NCBI RefSeq assembly: GCF_000472705.1
Contig: NZ_AXAE01000022.1
Span: forward strand, 89,182-153,181
Reading direction: 5' to 3'
DNA: 64,000 nt
DNA from: Mesorhizobium erdmanii USDA 3471
GTDB lineage: Bacteria > Pseudomonadota > Alphaproteobacteria > Rhizobiales > Rhizobiaceae
A model generated the notes under the pieces. The model made no database searches, had not been told where the DNA came from, and worked only from the letters and a program-made list of their open reading frames with translations. Position 1 is the stretch's first letter. Every line of letters begins with the position of its first letter. Below are positions 51,056 to 59,349 of the stretch, in pieces. The position numbers and the translations under genes are program-made.

Positions 51056-51625
51056 TCAGGATTGCATCCCGGAGGCTTGCTCCGCATCGGGTGATCCGGC
51101 GATCTCCAGCAAGGACGCCACCAGCAGTTCCCGTTCGTCCTTCGACAGCACGCCGGAATCGAACAGATTCATGCTGCGCAATCCCTCTATGGCGACATAA
51201 CAGACCAGCAGCGATTTGAGGTCGTTGGTTTCGCCCTTCAGCCGTTCGAAAAGCTGCTGCTTGAATGTCTTTATCGGCGTCATGAAATCGGGATCCTCGG
51301 CGATCGCCGAAAATATCCAGGAGGCCGAGGGCTGCTTTTCCTCGCAATCGTTGGCCGACAGTTTGATATAGACGGCGAGCGGGTTTGCGCCACCGTCATT
51401 GCCGTTGGCGGTTTCCAGCGCCTGCTCGAAATCGCGCAGATAGCCCTCCACCAGCCCCTGCATCAATTTGGCCTTGGTCGGGAAATTGTAGAGCAGCCCG
51501 CCCTTCGACACGCCGGCGCGGCTGGCCACCGCTTCCAGCGACAGGCTGCCAGGCCCGGATTCCCGGGCGACATCAGCCGCAGCGGCGAGAATTTTCTCGC
51601 GCGAGTTCGGTCGTTGGGCTCTCAT
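51056..51625 (-). CDS. TetR-family transcriptional repressor
   Basis: A 189-residue regulator. The N-terminal helix-turn-helix contains SREKILAAAADVARE, SLEAVASRAGVSKGGLLYNF and a following LMQGLVEGYL helix; the rest is the ligand-binding domain (TetR_C_16/37-like). ATG 51625 has GGGAGG five bases upstream; a longer TTG start at 51661 is unlikely. It is divergent from the RND efflux genes, and a palindrome lies in the shared promoter, so it most likely represses the pump in the absence of a toxic ligand. Confidence 0.9.
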   Translation of the reverse strand: MRAQRPNSREKILAAAADVARESGPGSLSLEAVASRAGVSKGGLLYNFPTKAKLMQGLVEGYLRDFEQALETANGNDGGANPLAVYIKLSANDCEEKQPSASWIFSAIAEDPDFMTPIKTFKQQLFERLKGETNDLKSLLVCYVAIEGLRSMNLFDSGVLSKDERELLVASLLEIAGSPDAEQASGMQS

Positions 51626-51654
51626 GGCGCCTCCCTTCGCAAGCTTAGGCCCAA

Positions 51655-51681
51655 TTGACAAGACCGTCCAGACGGTACAGT
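51655..51681 (+). promoter_or_regulatory. Efflux promoter with TetR operator palindrome
   Basis: TTGACA (51655-51660) could be the -35 box and TACAGT (51676-51681) the -10 box of the RND operon, 15 bp apart. Between them ACCGTC-CA-GACGGT (51663-51676) is a perfect palindrome, placed where a bound TetR would block RNA polymerase. The tetR start is 30 bp to the left. Confidence 0.65.
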
Positions 51682-51729
51682 AAAGCCGCCACTATTTGAA
51701 ATCGGGACCTGCGGTCGATAGGTGTCCCG

Positions 51730-53067
51730 ATGTCCGAGCTTAGCGCCGGATTTCGACTTAGGGGACCTTCCTTGTTCAAGCGCATACTTCGTATCTTTCT
51801 CATCATTTTGGTCTTGGTCGTGCTCGTCCTCGTGGTCAGTAGCATCGTTGGCCTTAACATCATGCGCGACTTCGGAACCAAGCAGTTCTTCGCCACGATG
51901 AAGCCGCCGGCAGCGACCGTTTCTACGACAGTCGCCAACCCGTCGAACTGGACGCCCGGCGTCGAGGCGATCGGTACGGTGCGAGCCGTGCGCGGTGTCG
52001 ACCTGACGGTCGAGACCGCCGGAATCGTCAAGGAAGTCACCTTCCATGCCAACGACAAAGTGGCGGCCAATGCGGTGCTGCTGCAGCTCGACGACGCCGT
52101 CGAACGCGCCGATCTCGACGCGCAGAAGGCGCAGGCCGCGCTCGATCAGGTGTCGCTGACCCGCGCCATCGAACTGACCAAACGTGGTGTCGGCTCCGAC
52201 TCGACGCTGGACAGCGCGCGTGCGGCGGCTTCCGCTTCGGCATCCCAGGTCACCAGGCTGCAGGCCGTGCTCGACCAGAAACAGTTGACCGCGCCCTTCG
52301 CCGGCACGGTCGGCATTCCGAAGATTGACCTGGGCCAGTATATCGCACCCGGCACCTCTGTGGTGACGCTGCAGGATCTCGACACGATGCGGGTGGACTT
52401 CACGGTTCCCGAACAGCAGCTCCCGCTTCTCAAGATCGGCCAGACGGTTCGGATCGGCCTCGGTGGCGACGACAAACCGTTCGCCGGCGCCATTCGCGGC
52501 ATCGACCCCAAGATCGACCCGTCCAGCCGACTGGTGAACATCCGGGCGGAAGTCGCCAATCCCGACGGCAAACTGACCCCGGGCCAGTTCGTGCAGGTGC
52601 GTGTCGAACTGCCCGAGGAGCAGAACGTCCTGTCGCTGCCGCAAACAGCGCTGACCACCAGCCTCTATGGCGACTACATCTTCGTCGTGCAGCCAGCCAA
52701 ATCAGCCGAAGCGGCACCTGCCCAGCCGGCCAAGGCGGAAGAAAAGCCCGCCGCCGCGGCCACCGACAAGCCGGCCGACGCCAAGCCGGCTGACGCGATG
52801 AAACCAGCAGCCGATGCCATGAAGCCGGCGGCAACCGATCCGGCCAAGTCGGCGGCTGAAGGCGACAAGCCCGCGCTGGTGCTGTCGCAGGTCTTCGTCA
52901 AGCCCGGCCGCCGCAATCAGGGCATGGTCGAGATCGTCGATGGGCTGAAGGCTGGCGACGAGGTCGTCACCGCCGGGCAGAATCGCCTTTTCAACGGCAT
53001 GTCCGTCAACGTCGACAACACGATCGATCCGACCAAATCGGCAAACAAGCAGGCCGATCAGCAATGA
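51730..53067 (+). CDS. RND efflux periplasmic adaptor (membrane fusion protein)
   Basis: A 445-residue adaptor with a basic N-terminus, one membrane anchor (FLIILVLVVLVLVV), a lipoyl half-motif (GIVKEVTFHANDKVAAN), a short coiled-coil hairpin (about 120-175), a second lipoyl half (LTAPFAGTVGIPKIDLGQYI) and a beta-barrel. An unusual Ala/Lys/Pro-rich tract interrupts the membrane-proximal domain (about 320-382). The start may be ATG 51730 or TTG 51772, which has AGGGGA upstream and would begin FKRILRI. It overlaps the pump gene by four bases. No outer-membrane channel gene is nearby. Confidence 0.9.
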   Translation: MSELSAGFRLRGPSLFKRILRIFLIILVLVVLVLVVSSIVGLNIMRDFGTKQFFATMKPPAATVSTTVANPSNWTPGVEAIGTVRAVRGVDLTVETAGIVKEVTFHANDKVAANAVLLQLDDAVERADLDAQKAQAALDQVSLTRAIELTKRGVGSDSTLDSARAAASASASQVTRLQAVLDQKQLTAPFAGTVGIPKIDLGQYIAPGTSVVTLQDLDTMRVDFTVPEQQLPLLKIGQTVRIGLGGDDKPFAGAIRGIDPKIDPSSRLVNIRAEVANPDGKLTPGQFVQVRVELPEEQNVLSLPQTALTTSLYGDYIFVVQPAKSAEAAPAQPAKAEEKPAAAATDKPADAKPADAMKPAADAMKPAATDPAKSAAEGDKPALVLSQVFVKPGRRNQGMVEIVDGLKAGDEVVTAGQNRLFNGMSVNVDNTIDPTKSANKQADQQ

Positions 53068-56000
53068 GCATTTCCGATCTCTTCATTCGCCGGCCTGTCC
53101 TTTCGACCGTCCTTGCCTGCATGATCCTGCTGCTCGGTTTCCAGGGCATCTTCAACCTGTCGATCCGGCAGTATCCGAAAGTCGACGAAACCGCGATCAC
53201 CATCACCACGGCCTATCCCGGTGCCAGCGCCGACCTGATCCAGGGCTTCATTTCCGCCCCGATCGCGCGCGCCGTCGCCTCGACCGAGAACATCGACTAC
53301 GTGACCTCGTCCAGCCGTCCGTCCTCCAGCACCGTGACGGTGCAGATGAAGCTCGGCTCCAACCCCGATGTGGCGCTGACCGAAGTGCTGTCCAAGGTCC
53401 AGGGCGTGCGCGGTACCTTGCCGGATGCTGCCAAGGACCCGGTCATCGTCAAGGGCACCGGCCAGCAGTTCGCGATGATGTACATCTCGATGCAGAATCC
53501 GAACATGACGAAGGAGCAGTTGACCGAGTATATCCAACGCGTCATCAGGCCCCGCATGTCGACGGTCGAAGGCGTCGCCGACGTGCAGATTTTCGGCGCC
53601 CAGCAATACTCGATGCGCGTCTGGATCGATCCGGTCCGGCTCGCCGCGCGCGGCGTGACGGCAGCGGAAGTGCTGACGGCAATCAACAATTCCAACTTCC
53701 TGTCGGCGCCCGGCAACACCCAGAACGAATATGTCGTCTCGTCGATCACCGTGCGCTCGACGCTGCAGACGCCGGAAGCCTTCGCCGAACTCCCCCTGCG
53801 CTCGACCGACGGCAATGTCGTGCGGCTGCGCGACGTGGCCCGTGTCGAACTCGGCGCGGAAAATACCGACACCAGGGTCTCCTTCAACGGCAAGCCAGGT
53901 ACCTTCCTCGCCATCTTCCCGACCCCGGCCGCCAATCCGCTGACCACTGCGGCGGCGCTGACCAAGCTCGTGCCGCAGATCCAGGAAACGCTGCCGAAGG
54001 GCATGACGATCGAGGTCGTCTATGATGCCACCGGACAGATCAGCGCCTCGATCGACGAGGTCTTCAAGACCATCGCCGAAGCGGTTGCCATCGTCGTGGT
54101 GGTCATCCTCCTTTTCCTTGGCTCTTTCCGCTCGGTGATGATGCCGATCATCACCATTCCGCTGTCGCTGATCGGCGTCTGCTTCCTTTTGTTTGCGGTG
54201 GGCTACTCGATCAACCTTCTGTCGCTGCTGGCCATGGTGCTGGCGATCGGCCTTGTCGTCGATGACGCCATCGTGGTGGTGGAGAACATCCATCGTCACA
54301 TGGAAGAAGACCACATGACGCCAATGCAGGCAGCGTTCAGCGGCATGCGCGAGATTTCGACCGCCATCATTGCCATGACCATGACACTGGCTGCCGTGTT
54401 TGCGCCGCTGGCCTTCACCGGCGGCCTGACCGGTGCGCTGTTCCGCGAATTCGCGGTGACGCTCGCCGGCTCGGTGGTGCTGTCGGGCGTCATCGCCATC
54501 ACCATCACCCCAATGATGTCGGCGCGCCTGTTGAAACCCGGCAATGCGGGCCGTTTCCAGCGCATCGTCGACGGTACCTTCTCGCGGGTCGAGCATGTCT
54601 ACGAACGGGCCGTCACCGGTTCGCTGAACTACCGTCCGCTGACGCTGATCATCGTGCTGGCACTTGTCGGCGTGACTGGCTTCATGTTCACCAAGACCTC
54701 GAGCGAACTGGCGCCGGAAGAGGATCAGGGCTTCCTGCTCTCCCTGGTGACCGCGCCGCGTTATGCGACATCCGATTACACCGAGACATACGTCAACCAG
54801 ATTCTCGGTCTGGTGAAGGATATTCCGGAAACACGGGCACAATTCTCGGCCGTCGCCTTCGGTGGCACCACAAACAGCGCTTTCGTCGGCTTTGCCTTCA
54901 AGGATTGGGCGGAGCGAAAGCGTAACTCCAAGGAACTGCAGGCCGACATTTCGGCTCGTATCGCCAAGGTGGCGGGTGTGCAGGCCTTCGTCTTTGCGCC
55001 GCCAACACTGCCGGGTTCCGGCGGCGGCCTGCCTATCGCGATGGTGGTGCGGTCCACCGGCAACCCTGCCGAAGTCTTCGAGGAGGCCGAGAAGATCAAG
55101 AACAAGGCGCAGGCATCGGGCCGATTCATTGTCGTGCAGAATTCGATGGCCTATGATGCACCGCAGGTGACGGTCACCATAGACCGCGATCGCGCCGCCG
55201 CGCTCAACCTGCCGATCGCCGACATCGGCCGCACGTTGACGCTGCTCGTGGGCGGCGCCGAAGTGGCGCAGTTCGACCGCGACTCCAACAGTTACGACAT
55301 CATTCCACAGGTGCCGCAGGAATTCCGCGACAATCCCGAAAGGCTCGGCGAGTACTTCGTTCGCAGCGTGACTGGCGAGATGGTGCCTTTGTCGGCCGTG
55401 GTGAAGATTTCCACGAATGCAGCGCCGGCCGCGATCGAGCAGTTCAACCAGCTCAATTCGTCGACGATATCGGCGCTGCCGTTGCCCGGGGTCACCACCG
55501 GTGATGGACTGAAGGCGCTCGAGGACATCGCCAGGGAAAGTCTGCCCGACACTTTCTTCATCGACTATTCCGGTCAGTCCCGGCAGGAGAAGGAACAGGG
55601 CAACACGATCCTGATCGCTTTCGGAGCGGCCGTCATCGTCATCTATCTGGTGCTTGCCGCGCAGTTCGAAAGCTTCCGCGACCCGCTGATCATCATGATG
55701 GCGGTGCCGCTGTCGATCTTCGGCGCGATGTTGCCGCTCAACATGATCCCGAACATCAATATGATTTTCATGATCATGGGATCGCATTTCAGCATTCCAC
55801 CCGCAACGCTCAACATATACACGCAGGTCGGCCTGATCACGCTGATCGGCCTGATCACCAAGCACGGCATCCTGCTGGTCGAGTTCGCCAACCAGCAGCG
55901 CGAGGCGCATGGCATGCGCCGGCGTGATGCCATAATCGCTTCCGCCAAGGTGCGCCTGCGGCCGATCCTGATGACCACGGCAGCGATGGCGCTCGGCGTG

Positions 56001-56198
56001 GTGCCACTGATCGTGTCCAGTGGTGCGGGTGCCGCGGCCCGATATTCGATGGGTCTGGTGATTTTTGCCGGTATCCTGATCGGCACAATGTTCACGCTCT
56101 TTGTCGTGCCCATGTTCTATACCTTCATCGCCAGCAAGGACCTGCCGCATCATGCGGAAAAGCCGGATCCGAAATTGATGCCGGCACTGCAGAACTGA
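53064..56198 (+). CDS. RND multidrug efflux pump, inner-membrane subunit
   Basis: A 1044-residue HAE1-type transporter with twelve helices and two large periplasmic loops. It begins with the diagnostic SISDLFIRRPVLSTVL. The proton-relay Asp pair is in TM4 (AIGLVVDDAIVVVENIHRH). The C-terminal half repeats the pattern with GLITLIGLITKHGILLVEF. Its ATG lies inside the adaptor stop. Length and domain layout match MexF/AcrB-like pumps of Rhizobiales; substrates are unknown. An intrinsic terminator follows at once. Confidence 0.94.
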   Translation: MSISDLFIRRPVLSTVLACMILLLGFQGIFNLSIRQYPKVDETAITITTAYPGASADLIQGFISAPIARAVASTENIDYVTSSSRPSSSTVTVQMKLGSNPDVALTEVLSKVQGVRGTLPDAAKDPVIVKGTGQQFAMMYISMQNPNMTKEQLTEYIQRVIRPRMSTVEGVADVQIFGAQQYSMRVWIDPVRLAARGVTAAEVLTAINNSNFLSAPGNTQNEYVVSSITVRSTLQTPEAFAELPLRSTDGNVVRLRDVARVELGAENTDTRVSFNGKPGTFLAIFPTPAANPLTTAAALTKLVPQIQETLPKGMTIEVVYDATGQISASIDEVFKTIAEAVAIVVVVILLFLGSFRSVMMPIITIPLSLIGVCFLLFAVGYSINLLSLLAMVLAIGLVVDDAIVVVENIHRHMEEDHMTPMQAAFSGMREISTAIIAMTMTLAAVFAPLAFTGGLTGALFREFAVTLAGSVVLSGVIAITITPMMSARLLKPGNAGRFQRIVDGTFSRVEHVYERAVTGSLNYRPLTLIIVLALVGVTGFMFTKTSSELAPEEDQGFLLSLVTAPRYATSDYTETYVNQILGLVKDIPETRAQFSAVAFGGTTNSAFVGFAFKDWAERKRNSKELQADISARIAKVAGVQAFVFAPPTLPGSGGGLPIAMVVRSTGNPAEVFEEAEKIKNKAQASGRFIVVQNSMAYDAPQVTVTIDRDRAAALNLPIADIGRTLTLLVGGAEVAQFDRDSNSYDIIPQVPQEFRDNPERLGEYFVRSVTGEMVPLSAVVKISTNAAPAAIEQFNQLNSSTISALPLPGVTTGDGLKALEDIARESLPDTFFIDYSGQSRQEKEQGNTILIAFGAAVIVIYLVLAAQFESFRDPLIIMMAVPLSIFGAMLPLNMIPNINMIFMIMGSHFSIPPATLNIYTQVGLITLIGLITKHGILLVEFANQQREAHGMRRRDAIIASAKVRLRPILMTTAAMALGVVPLIVSSGAGAAARYSMGLVIFAGILIGTMFTLFVVPMFYTFIASKDLPHHAEKPDPKLMPALQN

Positions 56199-56214
56199 CA
56201 CAGACTGAAAGACG

Positions 56215-56250
56215 AAAAAAGAGGCCGGAAAAATCCCGGCCTCTTTTTTT
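56215..56250 (+). terminator. Rho-independent terminator of the RND operon
   Basis: GAGGCCGG (56221-56228) and CCGGCCTC (56236-56243) form the stem, with an A-tract before it and eight T residues after it. It starts 17 bp after the pump stop codon. Confidence 0.92.
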
Positions 56251-56329
56251 GGCTGCGCTCTATACCGCCGGTTTGTTCCGGCGGGAGTCCTGAACAGGCG
56301 CGGCAGTCAGCCGGCCCGCCCACAGCCTG

Positions 56330-56785
56330 CTACTTTACGATGACGATGCTGGTGTTGGCCGGCCCGAAGGTCTCGACCAGTTGGTAGAAATCGGCGGCAT
56401 TGTCGGGATGCAGCCGCACGCAGCCATGCGAAGCCGGTTGACCGAGGCGCTTGATGGCATAGGTGGCGTGCACCGCGTAGCCGCCGCTGAAGAATACCGA
56501 ATGCGGCATCGGCGCATTGTCGTACTTCTTTGAATACCACATCTCATGCATGCGCGTCGGCTTGAACGAGCCGGTCGGCGTGACATGCGCCCGGTCGCCG
56601 GTCGAAACCTTCCAGGCGAAGGTCGGCCGCCCATCGACCGAGACTTCCATGACCTGCTGTGAAAGCGAGACCCGCGCCACGATCTTGTTGGCGGCGTGCG
56701 CGGCATTGGCGCCGAACAGAAGTGCCGCACCCGTGAGGGCAGCGGCGGTGATGTTGATGAGCGTGGCGGAAATGGTGGTGTGCAT
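56330..56785 (-). CDS. L,D-transpeptidase (YkuD domain), secreted
   Basis: A 151-residue protein with a signal peptide (cleavage near AHAA-NK, about residue 32) and a minimal YkuD domain. The active-site block HATYAIKRLGQPASHGCVRL carries the catalytic His and Cys. Such enzymes make 3-3 crosslinks in peptidoglycan or attach outer-membrane proteins, both prominent in Rhizobiales. ATG 56785 has GAGGGGAC upstream. It stands alone, converging on the RND terminator. Confidence 0.92.
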   Translation of the reverse strand: MHTTISATLINITAAALTGAALLFGANAAHAANKIVARVSLSQQVMEVSVDGRPTFAWKVSTGDRAHVTPTGSFKPTRMHEMWYSKKYDNAPMPHSVFFSGGYAVHATYAIKRLGQPASHGCVRLHPDNAADFYQLVETFGPANTSIVIVK

Positions 56786-57228
56786 GACGATGTCCCCTCT
56801 TTGTGCCGGTCAGGCCGGCTTCATCTGATGAGCGGCTTATCGCTGCGGCATGTTTCGGACAGATTTCGCGAAATGCTCGTTTGTGTTTCGAATCTGTTTC
56901 CTATGGCTAACAAGCCGAGTGGCGGTCGCACCCCTCAAAACCGGCACGAGATACAGCACATAGGTATTTCTCGTGAAACGAAAGTTCGAATTGCCCTCAT
57001 ATGAAACATCGATGATCAATCTCGAAACCAGTCGGCAACAAAGCGCGGCTTCAGGCGGCATGATCCAGATACGGGCCGGAAGCAAAGTTGACGTAACGAG
57101 AGCAGACGGCAACGACCAAGGGAACGAAATCGAACACGCGGTCCTGGCTCTTCAGGATCAGTATCGCGGCAGCGGTCATCGGCGGTGTCGGCACGGTTGC
57201 CGGCGGTCCTGCGACGCGGCTGGCGGCG
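56786..57228. other. Upstream region with no firm gene
   Basis: About 440 bases right of the L,D-transpeptidase start. It should hold that gene's promoter. It is locally less GC-rich near 56870-57010 than its neighbours. Candidate open frames disagree between strands and none has a recognised domain. Confidence 0.45.
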
Positions 57229-57450
57229 ATGAGTTCGAGCGAAATCTCTACCCTGCACGCCGCGCTGTTTTCCACCTCGGTCTGGATTGGTTCCAGCCTG
57301 CGCATCGCCCGGTTGAAGGCCCTCTGGCGGGTTGGCCTTCGGTTGCAGGCATTGCGCGGCCCCTCCGGCAACTTGCTGCCGAGAGGACCGAAGGCCCGCG
57401 CCGCTGCGGGGGGCTCCGTGGGCGGCGCGGGCACTTCGGGAGTTTCCTGA
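57229..57450 (+). CDS. Hypothetical protein, start uncertain
   Basis: An open frame encoding 73 residues from ATG 57229 (MSSSEISTLHAALFSTSVWI). The same frame is open back to a TAA at 57094, and that upstream stretch reads as a plausible membrane helix (SWLFRISIAAAVIGGVGTVA), but no ATG, GTG or TTG precedes it. The true gene may be longer with a rare start, may be frameshifted, or may be spurious. The downstream part is Gly/Ala/Arg-rich. I do not recognise it. Confidence 0.3.
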   Translation: MSSSEISTLHAALFSTSVWIGSSLRIARLKALWRVGLRLQALRGPSGNLLPRGPKARAAAGGSVGGAGTSGVS

Positions 57451-57488
57451 AGCGACCCGCTTAGAAATTGATTTTGGGAGTTGGAACG

Positions 57489-57656
57489 ATGAAAACGAAA
57501 TTCGCGGCCTCGGTGCTTTCCGCGCTGCTTTATGCGCAGGGCCTGCTCGGCTTTGCCGCTCTTGCCACCGTGCTCCTCAAGGAGCGTGCCCAGGCAAACG
57601 AACTCGTCATGGGCAGCGATACGCCATCGGGTCCGTCGCTGCTGGTGGTACGCTGA
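57489..57656 (+). CDS. Small exported hypothetical protein
   Basis: A 55-residue protein starting MKTKFAASVLSALLYAQG with GGGAG nine bases upstream. It has a basic N-terminus and a hydrophobic helix up to about residue 30, then a hydrophilic tail (ERAQANELVMGSDTPSG). AQA before NE could be a signal-peptidase site, or the helix could be a membrane anchor. No family was recognised. It lies between the uncertain ORF and the convergent pseudo-receiver gene. Confidence 0.55.
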   Translation: MKTKFAASVLSALLYAQGLLGFAALATVLLKERAQANELVMGSDTPSGPSLLVVR

Positions 57657-57724
57657 ATTCTGGAGGCATCGGCGAGCAGGAAACCCCGATGCTCAACCGG
57701 ACCGATTACCCAAGCGCGCTGCCG

Positions 57725-58426
57725 TCAGTCAGCAAATTGCCGTGGCGGATCGAACCGGTAGCCGGCGCCGCGTATGGTTGTAATGGTTTCGGTGTCGAGC
57801 TTGCGGCGCAGCCGCACGATCCGCGAATCGATCGAGCGATCGAAGGCGTCGGCATTCTCGGCCGGCGCGGCGGCGATGATGTCGTCGCGCGTCAGCACCT
57901 TGCGCGGGCTGGCCAGGAACAGCCTGAGCAGTGCCACCTGACCGGGCGAAAGCTGTTCCTCCGCACCGGAGCGGTGCATGACGATGGCCGATCTCAGATC
58001 GACGGTCGCGTTCTCCAGCACGATCAGTTCCTGGGTGCCTCTGCCGCGCCGCGAAAGCAGGCCGCCGACACGGGCGGCGAGTTCCCGGACATTGAGCGGA
58101 CTTTCGACGACGTCGGCCGCACCCAGTTCGAGCGCCAGCACCTTGTCGACCAGATCAGCCGGCCGGCAGATCAGGATGAAATCGGGTCCATCCCCGCCGC
58201 CTTCGCCTTGGCCGCCAAAGCGCCTGAGCAGATCCCGCCCCTCCACCTGGCTGAGACTGTCGCCGACGACGACGACATCGATGCCTCCGCCCGCCAGCAG
58301 CGATTCCGCCTCCCAGGGCTGCCGTGCCTGGCGCACATCATGGCCACGCCGCTCGAGATGGTCGGCAAGTTCGGTCGCGACCACGTCGGCGACGGAGACA
58401 AGCGCGATGACGGCTCGTGTGGCCAT
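57725..58426 (-). CDS. OmpR-type regulator with degenerate receiver
   Basis: A 233-residue two-domain regulator. The C-terminal half is a clear OmpR/PhoB winged helix (LSPGQVALLRLFLASPRKVL, DSRIVRLRRKL, IRGAGYRFDPP). The N-terminal half has receiver length and hydrophobic pattern but lacks every catalytic residue: no acidic pair after beta-1 (ALVSVADV), Gly55 where the phospho-Asp should be (VVVVGDSL), and Ser in place of the conserved Lys (VVESPL). It should act without phosphorylation. ATG 58426 is preferred over TTG 58435. It is divergent from a canonical response regulator. Confidence 0.85.
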   Translation of the reverse strand: MATRAVIALVSVADVVATELADHLERRGHDVRQARQPWEAESLLAGGGIDVVVVGDSLSQVEGRDLLRRFGGQGEGGGDGPDFILICRPADLVDKVLALELGAADVVESPLNVRELAARVGGLLSRRGRGTQELIVLENATVDLRSAIVMHRSGAEEQLSPGQVALLRLFLASPRKVLTRDDIIAAAPAENADAFDRSIDSRIVRLRRKLDTETITTIRGAGYRFDPPRQFAD

Positions 58427-58488
58427 ATTTCCCAACCGTTCCCTGGCAACCGGATATGAGTGCTGGACATCATGTTTATACCCAATCT

Positions 58489-58504
58489 ACTTTCCACTGA
58501 AAGT
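58489..58504. promoter_or_regulatory. Inverted repeat between divergent regulator genes
   Basis: ACTTTC-CACT-GAAAGT is a perfect 6-bp inverted repeat in the 93-bp space between the pseudo-receiver gene and the response regulator start at 58520. It may be a binding site for either regulator; it is short enough to be chance. Confidence 0.4.
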
Positions 58505-58519
58505 GGGAGCGAAAGCATC

Positions 58520-59245
58520 GTGCGGGCAAGAATTGTCATCGTCGAGGACGAGCCCGACCTGAGGGACGCGGTAGCCGAATATCTCGGCGCCGCCGGCTTT
58601 GATGTTGCAACCGCCGAAAGCGCGGCCGCCGCGCGCGGCCTGGTCGAGACCCAGGCTTTCCATCTGGCCATTCTCGACATAGCCATGCCGGGCGAGGACG
58701 GGCTGTCGCTCGGCCGCTGGCTGCGCTCGAAAATGCCGATCGGTATCATCTATGCGACCGCCGCCGGAACCGCGCTCGACCGCATTGTCGGGCTGGAACT
58801 CGGCGCCGACGACTACATCGTCAAGCCATACGAACTGCGCGAAGTACTGGCGAGGGTCCGCAGCGTGCTGCGCCGCGTTCCGCAGCCGACTGAGCCAGCC
58901 GACCGTAAAGCCAGGACGGATCGCCGTTCCGTCGCCTTCGGCCCCTTCCAGGCCGATCTGGACGGCAGGCTGGTCACTGGTGTCAACGGCGCGGTGATCG
59001 ACATGGCCAAGAGCGAATTCGACGTGCTGGAGGTTTTCCTGACCCGCGCCAACCGGCTTTTGACGCGGGCCGCGATCTCGGAAGCGATCGGCTTTACCGA
59101 GGATCCGGAATCGTCACGTGCCGTCGACATCCGCATCATGCGGCTGAGAAAGAAGATCGAGACCGACCCGGCGAACCCGAAATTCCTGCGCACGGTGCGC
59201 GGCGAAGGCTATATCTTTTCTCTGCCGACCGGCGACAGCAACTGA
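58520..59245 (+). CDS. OmpR-family response regulator
   Basis: A 241-residue regulator with a complete receiver (IVIVEDEPDLRDAV; phospho-Asp53 in LAILDIAMPGEDG; Lys in DDYIVKPYEL) and a winged-helix DNA-binding domain ending TVRGEGYIFSLP. GTG 58520 was chosen because the receiver fold begins immediately and GGGAG lies ten bases upstream; ATG 58460 would add 20 unconserved residues across an inverted repeat. The hybrid kinase 104 bp downstream on the same strand is the likely partner. Confidence 0.9.
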   Translation: MRARIVIVEDEPDLRDAVAEYLGAAGFDVATAESAAAARGLVETQAFHLAILDIAMPGEDGLSLGRWLRSKMPIGIIYATAAGTALDRIVGLELGADDYIVKPYELREVLARVRSVLRRVPQPTEPADRKARTDRRSVAFGPFQADLDGRLVTGVNGAVIDMAKSEFDVLEVFLTRANRLLTRAAISEAIGFTEDPESSRAVDIRIMRLRKKIETDPANPKFLRTVRGEGYIFSLPTGDSN

Positions 59246-59349
59246 GCACCAGGCCCACGGGGTTCAGGTTCGCAGCCGTTGCTCGCCGATCGAATTGGGC
59301 CGGTCGGTGGCCCGACCGAATTGGCATGACTTTGGAATGACGGCTGACA

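Noticed and set aside
53058..56201. A 1047-codon open frame on the minus strand
   Set aside because: It mirrors the RND pump gene on the plus strand, is rich in His, Arg, Asp and Gln as expected for an antisense GC-rich frame, and has no domain.
56973..57464. A 163-codon plus-strand frame and an overlapping 127-codon minus-strand frame
   Set aside because: They disagree in strand and frame, are Arg/Gly/Pro-rich, and lack motifs. The frame at 57229-57450 is slightly more protein-like but still doubtful.
57725..58426. Asp56 as a usable phosphorylation site of the degenerate receiver
   Set aside because: Counting from the conserved Asp before beta-3 and the later Gly places Gly55 at the phospho position. 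The acidic pocket and Lys are missing as well.
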